A stretch of DNA of 64,000 bases from Bolinopsis microptera (taxonomy: Eukaryota; Ctenophora; Tentaculata; Lobata; Bolinopsidae): assembly GCF_026151205.1 (NCBI RefSeq), contig NC_087084.1, forward strand, positions 844,312-908,311. Reading direction: 5' to 3'. Numbering within the stretch: the stretch's first letter is position 1; the number at the start of each line of letters is the position of its first letter. The translations under genes and the position numbers were made by a program. Positions 12,201 to 24,200 of the stretch are shown in pieces. The notes beneath the pieces are model-generated. The model did no database searches. It was not told the DNA's origin and worked only from the letters and a program-made list of their open reading frames with translations.

Positions 12201-15200
12201 CCATCACTTAATATATACATAACTTGATCCTCTTGACAAACTCTTAATTCGAACAAACCAAACAAAAAAGGAAATTCTCAAAAGATTGTATTGTAAGAAA
12301 TTAAAATAACTTATTTCAAATGCCTTCTAATTCTTTAACGTAGATGAAGTGTTAACAACAGTGTTAGTAGTGTTAACAGTTCAATAGTGTTAACAACAGT
12401 GTTAGTAGTGTTAACAACAGTGTTAGTAGTGTTAACAACACTAGTGTTAACAAAACTACAATTAAATAAGCTCCTGAGATCATCTTGCTGCAATAAACTG
12501 CACGTAGAGCCAATTTAGTTAAACACACCTCAATAATGTACCTGTTAATCAGTAAAATAATCTGACGATCACGTGTGTTGTCATGACATCACGTGTGTTG
12601 TCATGACATCACGTGTGTTGTCATGACGATCACGTGTGTTGTCATGACGTCACGTGTGTTGTCATGACATCACGTGTGTTGTCATGACATCACGTGTGTT
12701 GTTATGACATCACGTGTGTTGTTATGACGATCACGTGTGTTGTTATGACATCACGTGTGTTGTCATGACATCACGTGTGTTGTCATGACGATGACGTGTG
12801 TTGTCATGACATCACGTGTGTTGTTATGACATCACGTGTGTTGTTATGACATCACGTGTGTTGTTATGACATCACGTGATGACTGCTTCTGCTTACAATC
12901 TGATAAGCAGTGTGAAGCTGAGAAGGAGGAAACAGGACTCCACTACTGCGCTACTACTAGGAACTGTTGGTTCAGGTGTTTTTTCAGGTATATCTGAGGG
13001 AGAGGGTTGGTTTAAGATCGTAACCTACTTGGGGGCCGGGGGGGGGTTTAAATTTTTAATTATTTCGTCACGTGGTGTAATTGAGTGTAAGAACTTACCA
13101 CACTTGGAACTGGATGATCCTGCCCCTGGACAGGCGGTACACTTCTCATTGTGAGCCTGGTCGCTGTAAGTGTCCGCTGGGCATATGGAGCACGTGTGGG
13201 CATCTAGCAGGAAGTTACCAGGTTCACAGCCTAGAGGGAGGGATTATTAGGGGGGTTACCAGGTTCACAGCCTGGAGGGAGGGATTATTAGGGGGTTACC
13301 AGGTTCACAGCCTGGAGGGAGGGATTATTAGGGGGGGGGGTTACCAGGTTCACAGTCTGGAGGGAGGGATTATTAGGGGGGTTACCAGGTTCACAGTCTG
13401 GAGGGAGGGATTATTAGGGAGGTTACCAGGTTCACAGCCTGGAGGGAGGGATTATTAGGGGGGTTACCAGGTTCACAGCCTGGAGGGAGGGATTATTAGG
13501 GGGGTTACCTGGTTCACAGTCTGGAGGGAGGGATTATTAGGGGGTTACCAGGTTCACAGCCTGGAGGGAGGGATTATTAGGGGGGGGGGGTTACCAGGTT
13601 CACAGCCTGGAGGGAGGGATTATTAGGGGGGTTACCAGGTTCACAGTCTGGAGGGAGGGATTATTAGGGAGGTTACCAGGTTCACAGCCTGGAGGGAGGG
13701 ATTATTAGGGAGGTTACCAGGTTCACAGCCTGGAGGGAGGGATTATTAGGGAGGTTACCAGGTTCACAGCCTGGAGGGAGGGATTATTAGGGGGGGGGTT
13801 ACCAGGTTCACAGCCTGGAGGGAGGGATTATTAGGGGGGTTACCAGGTTCACAGCCTGGGGGGAGGGATTATTAGGGAGGTAACCAGGTTCACAGTCTGG
13901 AGGGAGGGATTATTAGGGGGGGTTACCAGGTTCACAGCCTGGAGGGAGGGATTATTAGGGGGGGGGGGGGGGTTACCAGGTTCACAGCCTGGAGGGAGGG
14001 ATTATTAGGGAGGTTACCAGGTTCACAGCCTGGAGGGAGGGATTATTAGGGGGGTTACCAGGTTCACAGTCTGGAGGGAGGGATTATTAGGGGGTTACCA
14101 GGTTCACAGCCTGGAGGGAGGGATTATTAGGGAGGTAACCAGGTTCACAGCCTGGAGGGAGGGATTATTAGGGGGGTTACCAGGTTCACAGTTTGGAGGA
14201 GGGATTATTAGGGGGGGGGTTACCAGGTTCACAGCCTGGAGGGAGGGATTATTAGGGGGGTTACCAGGTTCACAGCCTGGAGGGAGGGATTATTAGGGGG
14301 GTTACCAGGTTCACAGCCTGGAGGGAGGGATTATTAGGGGGGTTACCAGGTTCACAGCCTGGAGGGAGGGATTATTAGGGAGGTTACCAGGTTCACAGTC
14401 TGGAGGGAGGGATTATTAGGGAGGTTACCAGGTTCACAGCCTGGAGGGAGGGATTATTAGGGGGGTTACCAGGTTCACAGTCTGGAGGGAGGGATTATTA
14501 GGGGGGGGGGGGGTTACCAGGTTCACAGCCTGGAGGGAGGGATTATTAGGGAGGTTACCAGGTTCACAGCCTGGAGGGAGGGATTATTAGGGGGGGGTTA
14601 CCAGGTTCACAGCCTGGAGGGAGGGATTATTAGGGGGGTTACCAGGTTCACAGCCTGGAGGGAGGGATTATTAGGGGGGTTACCAGGTTCACAGCCTGGA
14701 GGGAGGGATTATTAGGGGGGTTACCAGGTTCACAGCCTGGAGGGAGGGATTATTAGGGAGGTTACCAGGTTCACAGTCTGGAGGGAGGGATTATTAGGGG
14801 GGTTACCAGGTTCACAGCCTGGAGGGAGGGATTATTAGGGGGGTTACCAGGTTCACAGCCTGGAGGGAGGGATTATTAGGGGGGTTACCAGGTTCACAGC
14901 CTGGAGGGAGGGATTATTAGGGGGGTTACCAGGTTCACAGCCTGGAGGGAGGGATTATTAGGGAGGTTACCAGGTTCACAGTCTGGAGGGAGGGATTATT
15001 AGGGAGGTTACCAGGTTCACAGCCTGGAGGGAGGGATTATTAGGGGGGTTACCAGGTTCACAGCCTGGAGGGAGGGATTATTAGGGAGGTTACCAGGTTC
15101 ACAGTCTGGAGGGAGGGATTATTAGGGGGGTTACCAGGTTCACAGCCTGGAGGGAGGGATTATTAGGGAGGTTACCAGGTTCACAGCCTGGAGGGAGGGA

Positions 15201-18200
15201 TTATTAGGGGGGGTTACCAGGTTCACAGCCTGGAGGGAGGGATTATTAGGGGGGTTACCAGGTTCACAGTCTGGAGGGAGGGATTATTAGGGGGGGTTAC
15301 CAGGTTCACAGTCTGGAGGGAGGGATTATTAGGGGGGTTACCAGGTTCACAGCCTGGAGGGAGGGATTATTAGGGGGGGGTTACCAGGTTCACAGCCTGG
15401 AGGGAGGGATTATTAGGGGGGTTACCAGGTTCACAGCCTGGAGGGAGGGATTATTAGGGGGGTTACCAGGTTCACAGCCTGGAGGGAGGGATTATTAGGG
15501 GCCGGGGGGGGGTTACCAGGTTCACAGCCTGGAGGGAGGGATTATTAGGGGGGTTACCAGGTTCACAGCCTGGAGGGAGGGATTATTAGGGGGGTTACCA
15601 GGTTCACAGTCTGGAGGGAGGGGTTATTAGGGGGTTACCTGGTTCACAGCCTGGAGGGAGGGATTATTAGGGGGGGGTTACCAGGTTCACAGCCTGGAGG
15701 GAGGGATTATTAGGGAGGTTACCAGGTTCACAGCCTGGAGGGAGGGATTATTAGGGGGGTTACCAGGTTCACAGCCTGGAGGGAGGGATTATTAGGGGGG
15801 GTTACCAGGTTCACAGCCTGGAGGGAGGGATTATTAGGGGGGTTACCAGGTTCACAGCCTGGAGGGAGGGATTATTAGGGGGGTTACCAGGTTCACAGCC
15901 TGGAGGGAGGGATTATTAGGGGGGTTACCAGGTTCACAGCCTGGAGGGAGGGATTATTAGGGGGTTACCAGGTTCACAGCCTGGAGGGAGGGATTATTAG
16001 GGGGGTTACCAGGTTCACAGCCTGGAGGGAGGGATTATTAGGGGGGGTTACCAGGTTCACAGCCTGGAGGGAGGGATTATTAGGGGGGTTACCAGGTTCA
16101 CAGCCTGGAGGGAGGGATTATTAGGGGGGTTACCAGGTTCACAGCCTGGAGGGAGGGAATATTAGGGGGGGGGGGGGGGTTACCAGGTTCACAGCCTGGA
16201 GGGAGGGAATATTAGGGGGTTACCTGGTTCACAGTCTGGAGGGAGGGATTATTAGGGGGGGGGGTTACCAGGTTCACAGTCTCGAGGGAGGGATTATTAG
16301 GGAGGTTACCAGGTTCACAGCCTGGAGGGAGGGATTGTTAGGGGGGTTACCAGGTTCACAGCCTGGAGGGAGGGATTATTAGGGGGGGGTTACCAGGTTC
16401 ACAGCCTGGAGGGAGGGATTATTAGGGGGGTTACCAGGTTCACAGCCTGGAGGGAGGGATTATTAGGGGGGTTACCAGGTTCACAGCCTGGAGGGAGGGA
16501 ATATTAGGGGGGTTACCAGGTTCACAGCCTGGAGGGAGGGATTATTAGGGGGTTACCAGGTTCACAGCCTGGAGGGAGGGATTATTAGGGGGGTTACCAG
16601 GTTCACAGCCTGGAGGGAGGGATTATTAGGGGGGGTTACCAGGTTCACAGCCTGGAGGGAGGGATTATTAGGGGGGTTACCAGGTTCACAGCCTGGAGGG
16701 AGGGATTATTAGGGGGGTTACCAGGTTCACAGCCTGGAGGGAGGGAATATTAGGGGGGGGGGGGGGGTTACCAGGTTCACAGCCTGGAGGGAGGGATTAT
16801 TAGGGCATATTTCAAAACTGGTTCCACTTGGAGGAAATTTTAGAAATGCTTTTATCAATCCAATTTTGGAAATTTTAGAATGTTTGAACTTTATACTTTG
16901 AAAATCTGCAATATTGGAGACATCAATCTACTCTATCATGCAAAAATAGCTCATTCTATCATCGACACTAAAACAATCCTCAAAAGTGTGCTCTACTTCA
17001 TAACGTCTCTAGATTAGGCCTTTGCTTGAACTAAACCCAAATTTTGTGTGTTAGTATATGAGATTTCATTTTTACAGACTGATATAAAGCCCAATCAAGG
17101 AGAAAGAGCTAACATGGGGAAAATGTGGTTTTAAAAATTTTGTCACTCCGTAACAAAAAAGTGTAAAAAAGTTATCTATTCTCTTAACTACACGCCTATT
17201 CCATTCCATATTTTCTGAAGTATCTCAGCGACCTTACACTAAGATTTTCCAACATTTTCGATTGATAACATTATAATTTAAGAGGAGATATGATGAGCCA
17301 AACTTTGGTCACTCCGTAACGCTGTGTTACGGAGTGACAAATTCAAGGGACATTGTCACTCCGTAACGAATTTTTTTATTGTCATAAATACACCAAAGGA
17401 GTTTGCAACCTATGCAGACAGTCTTCTCAAGTCAATCAATGTCATGTATGTTGGAGATCTAGCCTCAGGTATGGAAGAGGAGTGCAGAAGGAAAGCAAGA
17501 CCAGTTCCAGGAACCTTGAAAGTGCACCACATTGTCCGTTCTTTCAAAGATAACAGCTGCATCCTTACCTTTAGGGACACGTCAGTTGATGGATCTTTGA
17601 TAAAGAAGAGTTTGCCGATGAATCATCTGCTCAGACGACTTCAACAACAGTTATTGGAGAGGAGGAAACACCATCATCTTCTAACAGCTGTGAAACTTAC
17701 AACATTGATCAATTCGTGATTGTTAACTGGGAGGGTGAACTTTACCCAGGAGGGTAAACTTTACCCAGGAAAAGTTATTGGCAAGCCAGACAGCAGTAAC
17801 CTTACCGTTAAGTGCCTTGTACCAGCTGGAAAACCTGGATCAATCTGGAAATGGCCTGACAAAGAGGACGTCCATGATTACGAACTTATTGACGTGAAAG
17901 GAGCTATTGGTATGCCGAAGCTTTTGCCGGGAACAGGGAGAAGAATAGAGTTTGAAGTACCTGAACTTGCTTATAAGTGGGGTGTAAAGGTTTAAATTTT
18001 CGTTAATCTGTGTACATTGTACAGTTTATAACTTTAAACAAATAAGCCCAGATTTTTAAACATTTCATTATGATATGTCACTCTGTAACAGATTCTTAAC
18101 CGAGTAATATTTGTAGAAAGTTAAACCAATGAGACTGATTTTTATGCAGTTGTTTATATTTTTCAAACAGTGATTTAAATGTGCTGTATTTTAAGGGAAA

Positions 18201-21200
18201 TTTACAGAGTTGTAAGCTCCAGGGTTGATTTTTTATCACATGATCGTATTTTTATTCATAATTGTGATCAAGACTTATATGAATTGTACCAGATTTGATT
18301 TATTTCACATCAATAAATTTGTGTGTCTACCTTGTTTAAGTGTTATCTATCTAATTTTGAAAAGAATTCTACTATTTAGAGCCAGGAACAGGATGAAAAA
18401 TGATGAAAAATTCGAGTGGAATGAGAGACTGTTTGATGCGTCACTCCGTAACAGTCACTCCGTAACAATCCCCAACATTTTTAAAGCCTCAAATTTTTTA
18501 TTCCTTTGGCAATACACACTTTTTCTTGATTAATTATTGAAGGAAAATGTCTGAAAAGTGCCTGGAAGCCGTCAAAATGCAACTTTCAAGAATATCTGAG
18601 ATAAAAATTAGGTCAGAATATGGGTGTACCAAAATCTTAAAATTTATCTAGTCACTCCGTAACGAAATTTCGACTTTTAATTACTCAAAAACGGATTGAT
18701 TTCTCACTATTTTCTTTGGCAGATATGTAAATCATAGGTTTGAAAAGCCTTAGAAACATAATTTAACCAATAATGAACCTGTTTTCTTGGACATTTTTCG
18801 GAAAAAATCGGTAAAATTGTCACACCGTAACATTCTATAGTTTTGAAATATGCCCATTAGGGGGGGTTACCAGGTTCACAGCCTGGAGGGAGGGATTGTT
18901 AGGGGGGTTACCAGGTTCACAGCCTGGAGGGAGGGATTATTAGGGGGTTACCAGGTTCACAGCCTGGAGGGAGGGATTATTAGGGGGGGTTACCAGGTTC
19001 ACAGCCTGGAGGGAGGGAATATTAGGGGGGTTACCAGGTTCACAGCCTGGAGGGAGGGATTATTAGGGAGGTTACCAGGTTCACAGCCTGGAGGGAGGGA
19101 TTATTAGGGGCCGTGGGGGGGGGGAGGTTCACAGTCTGGAGGGAGGGATTATTAGGGGCCGTGGGGGGGAGGGGGGTTCACAGTCTGGGGGGAGGGATTA
19201 TTAGGGGGGTTACCAGGTTCACAGCCTGGAGGGAGGGATTATTAGGGGGTTACCTGGTTCACAGTCTCGAGGGAGGGATTATTAGGGAGGTTACCAGGTT
19301 CACAGCCTGGAGGGAGGGATTATTAGGGGAGGTAACCAGGTTCACAGCCTGGAGGGAGGGATTATTAGGGAGGTTACCAGGTTCACAGCCTGGAGAGAGG
19401 GATTATTAGGGGGGTTACCAGGTTCACAGCCTGGAGGGAGGGATTATTAGGGGGGTTACCAGGTTCACAGCCTGGAGGGAGGGATATTAGGGGAGGTAAC
19501 CAGGTTCACAGCCTGGAGGGAGGGATTATTAGGGGGGTTACCAGGTTCACAGCCTGGAGGGAGGGATTATTAGGGGCCGTGGGGGGGAGGGGGGTTCACA
19601 GTCTGGGGGGAGGGATTATTAGGGGGGTTATCTTGGCATACACTTCTACTTTACTTTACAAGTTAACAGCAAATAGTGGGAATAGTTAGGCAGGAACATG
19701 TTTTGGACTTATAAACTTTTGTACCATGGTGACATTTTCCTTATTACATATCACCATGGTGATAATATCGTACACCATAATAAGCTAATGGATGTTACCA
19801 TGGTGATAATATCGTACTTAGTGTTGTACAGTCGTTGCCAGGCAAGCTGCCAGGTTGTTTAGCGGATCCAGCAGGGCACTCCTCGCACTTAGTGTTGTGT
19901 ACAGCGTCAGTACTGTAGTAGTTGTCAGCACAATCTTCACACTTGCCCTTGTTATCAAGGAACTTCCCAGCTGCACAACCTGGGGTATGTTTATACTTTT
20001 ATATAGGGTATATAGTAGGATATGTTTATAGTTATAGATAGTTTATATATAATATACTTTATAGTTATAGATAGTTTATGTATATATATATACTTCGAGT
20101 TTACTACCTGAGGTGAAATGTAGAAAAAGTATACTGTAAAGTACACTGTAAAGTACATTGTAAAGTACATTGTGTGTAGAACAACAGTTGAAGAGGAAGG
20201 TGTATAAAAGCTAACCAGCAAAACACTGCTCAGCACTTGTAGCCCCTCTGGGCACGTTAGTGACGGGTGTTTCACCAGGACACTCTACACAAGCTGCCCC
20301 ATCCACGCTGTAGGTATTTTCTGGACATTTCTCACATCCTGTCTCTGCGCCCGGCCTTTTTCCCGCTCCGCAAGATGTGATTTCTTGTGCGGTTTCAGTC
20401 GGTTCCTCCGTAACTATCTCAACTGCAATGAGAAGATACACTTAATCTCTACATGCCTTACCGCTCCAGAACTGAGAGAGCAAACAACAGCAGCAAAAAA
20501 GGGGGATGGTCTAGGTTTGTATGGGGGCTCATGACCCCCAACTAAATGTGAGAGGAGGAGTTATAGATAAGATGGTCTGTCCCCTGTATTGCTGCTGTTT
20601 TTACAGAGGGGGGGTGTCTCCCCCTGTATTGCTGCTGTTTTTACAGAGGGGGGGGGGTATCTCCTCTTGTATTGCTGCTGTTTTTACAGAGGGGGTGGGG
20701 TATCTCCCCCTGTATTGCTGCTGTTTTTACAGAGGGGGGGGGGTGTCTCCCCCTGTATTGCTGCTGTTTTTACAGAGGGGGGGGGGGGGGGGGGGGGGGT
20801 GGGGTGACTTCCCCTGTATTGCTGCTGTTTTTACAGAGGGGGGGGGGGTGTCTCCCCCTGTATTGCTGCTGTTTTTACAGAGGGGGGGGGTGTCTCCCCC
20901 TGTATTGCTGCTGTTTTTACAGAGGCTGAGGGGGGGGGGGGTGTCTCCCCCTGTATTGCTGCTGTATTTACAGAGGGGGGGTGTCTCCCCCTGTATTGCT
21001 GCTGTTTTTACAGAGGCTGAGGGGGGGGGGGTGTCTCCCCTGTATTGCTGCTGTTTTTACAGAGGGGGGGGGGTGTCTCCCCCTGTATTGCTGCTGTTAT
21101 TACAGAGGGGGGGGGGGGTGACTAGTTTAAACACTGCTGAGTATAAGTTGTATCTTAAAAGTGGTGTTATTAAATTTCAATTTATTATTATTATTGATAA

Positions 21201-24200
21201 TAAATAATAATTTATAACCTGAGTTTATTTATCAGCTTTGAAACGGAAAGTTGATATTCGTCCAACAACCACTTACTTGTTCCTGTTGTTGAGCCTGTGG
21301 GTGGCTCAGTTGTAACTTCCACATCTCTGATTGTCAGTCCGTCAATCTTTATACTTTTGATGATGTTTTCAAATTCTAGGGATTTTATTGATTTACACTC
21401 AATAAAAACTTTGTGTAATGTATATATGTATAATGTGTAATGTGTAATGTATAATGTATAATGTATTATATATACTATAGTATACATTATGTCAAGAGCA
21501 GGGATATGTTTTCATATTCTAAAATGTAATAATGGACTACTTTAGTGCATAAAATATAATACAAGTTAGGACGGAGCTTACCAATTTCGTCGGCACAAAG
21601 AAATTGGGCATTGTAGCCTTTATGATAGTTCGTGTTAAAACTTTTTGCGTTTGGAACAGCACCTTCTTCCAACGTCATAATGTAACAAAGCTCATCCTCA
21701 TCGCACGCTAGGATAAAACAAAATGAGTTTTCTCTTTCATCGGCTGATCTTAATATTTTGATAGTTAATATTATATTTCATTGTTGATTGTTTATGATTG
21801 TTTATCAATATAGTATACAGTAGTAGTTTTAATACTTTCAACACTACTATATAACAAATAATTTGAGATGATTCATCGATCCTGTTGATGGCGGTAAGCC
21901 GAAACTAGTCGAGACTCTGCGGATCAACCCGAGATACGTTGTATCACTGCTTAGTGCTTATGCTCAATGCTATCTAAAAAATCTTAAGATCCTAACGTAT
22001 TTTATCTTGGGAGGATTGCGGCTAATTAACACCCTTGCTGGACAATCTCTACTTTCCTTAACGTCAGCGAAAGCTTTATCAATACAGTAGTAGTAGTAGG
22101 TACTAATATTACCTTCAGTTCTTGTCTTGTCTGCATCATCCTGTGTACAATCATCGGGCAGGTTCACTCTGGGGTTGTAGCAGATTGGACAATTCTCTTT
22201 GCTATACTCATCTGCTACGGCGTATCCAGCTGAAATTACATTCGTTGGTTTAACTGCAGTAAATGATGTTGAACTTGATAAGTTGATATCCATAACAAAT
22301 AATTACATTCTTACAGTGGGTCAATATTTGAGCAGCACTATTTGAGTATTTGTCCTCTGCGGCGCACTAGGAGGCGCACTATTTGTCCTATGCGGCGCAC
22401 TAGGAGGCGCACTATTTGTCCTTTGCCATTAGGGAAAATACTCAAATAGTGATTTGCTCAAATGGAACTCAAATAGTACTAGGAGGCGCACTACCTAATA
22501 CTATGGTAACTAACTGTAACCATGGTAACTAGGAGGTGTACTACCTAATACTATGGTAACTAACTTTAACCATGGTAACTAGGAGGCGCACTACCTAATA
22601 CTATGGTAACTAACTGTAACCATGGTAACTAGGAGGTGTACTACCTAATACTGTGGTAACTAACTTTAACCATGGTAACTAGGAGGCGCACTACCTAATA
22701 CTATGGTAACTAACTGTAACCATGGTAACTAGGAGGTGTACTACCTAATACTATGGTAACTAACTTTAACCATGGTAACTAGGAGGTGTACTACCTAATA
22801 CTATGGTAACTAACTGTAACCATGGTAACTAGGAGGTGTACTACCTAATACTATGGTAACTAACTGTAACCATGGTAACTAGGAGGTGTACTACCTAATA
22901 CTATGGTAACTAACTGTAACCATGGTAACTAGGAGGTGTACTACCTAATACTATGGTAACTAACTTTAACCATGGTAACTAGGAGGTGTACTACCTAATA
23001 CTATGGTAACTAACTTTAACCATGGTAACTAGGAGGTGTACTACCTAATACTACTGTATTAGGACTACAATTACTGTTCGACATAGTTTGATCTGAAATT
23101 TTTATAAAATGATACAGAATTATACAGCAATTAACTTATAAACAATGACTACAAAGAATGTTTAGGCTGAAACGTGCTCAGGCTGGTTAGGGCAGAAACT
23201 AATAAACAGGATTGTTTATTACTTAATTAGTTTCAATTAATAGTTAATTAATTGTAACATGATGGATAAAAGTGTACGTACCATTTGATATCTTTATCAA
23301 AGCCAAACAAGAAAGAGCTAACAGAGTCATGACTTTCATCTTCTTGAGACTTATTTTTTAGTAAAAATTAAACACTAGTTATAAGCTTTCTAAAACTTTT
23401 CATTCTGCGCTAACTTTAACTTATAATTAAAATTAATAACTCACAAAAAAGGCTACTCTTTAGAATAACCCTCTATTTTCTCAGTTTTAACTCATTGCTT
23501 ATCTGGTTTACATTGGTTAGGAGATTTGTTTTGGACCATTGGGAGTCTCATATTTACGTTGACTGCTCTTTCACAGTTTATTATTAAGCTTTCAAGCAGT
23601 ATTATATATATACTTATTAAGTAAGTTAAGTAATTTCAACGATTTAGTGTACAAAGCTCATGATAGACGCTTATGGAGAAGCTATGGGTGAGTCGAGACT
23701 ACTCGGCCACTCGATTTTATGATTTATTTTCTATTATCCTGTGTTTGCTGTATATAGTTGATTAATAATTATATACTATTTTGTTTTCTATATTTTTTCA
23801 GACTTTTAGTCTAGTTATACATTAATTTATCATATTTTATTAAACTAAGGTGTAGTATTGCCACATCCCGGTTCAATTTGCAACGGAGTTTTATATTAAC
23901 AGGAAGCGATGTAACAGAGTCGATATATTTTAATGTTGCCATGGAGTGGCAAGTCCCCATACATCGTGGTCCGGTAGATTCATTGCGTCTTAATATATGA
24001 ACTTGATGGGCAACATTCTTTTGATGTTGAAGATATGCGAAGAAATCTTGGTGTGATCCCATAATAGGCGATGGTTTTCGTCCATGATGGAATCCTAGTT
24101 TTGAAACGTTAAGACTGCCCCAAATTGTAAACCAGGCATATCAGACACAATGGAAAGTCTTCTTCACAATGAGAACTGAAATGCATGTTTTGGGAGAATT

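Larger units (their letters stand above)
11576..12892. other. VPS13 intron / 3' flank of the nested gene
   Basis: AT-rich sequence holding several small arrays listed separately. It is the left part of the region duplicated at 43.65 kb. Confidence 0.6.

Noticed and set aside
13081-13458. Plus-strand frame over exon 7 of the nested gene and the G-rich array
   Set aside because: Antisense shadow of exon 7 joined to minisatellite translation; similar frames at 18,850-19,409 are pure array.
17324-17995. Two separate host genes within 17.3-18.0 kb
   Set aside because: Both lie within a transposon bounded by perfect inverted repeats; they are pieces of one broken element protein.
13215-19622. Telomere-like repeat (TTAGGG present in the unit)
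   Set aside because: TTAGGG is only a part of a 40-50-bp unit and never occurs as a perfect hexamer tandem.
20521-21207. 228-codon frame with LQRGGG repeats
   Set aside because: Translation of the G-run minisatellite in an intron of the Cys-rich gene.
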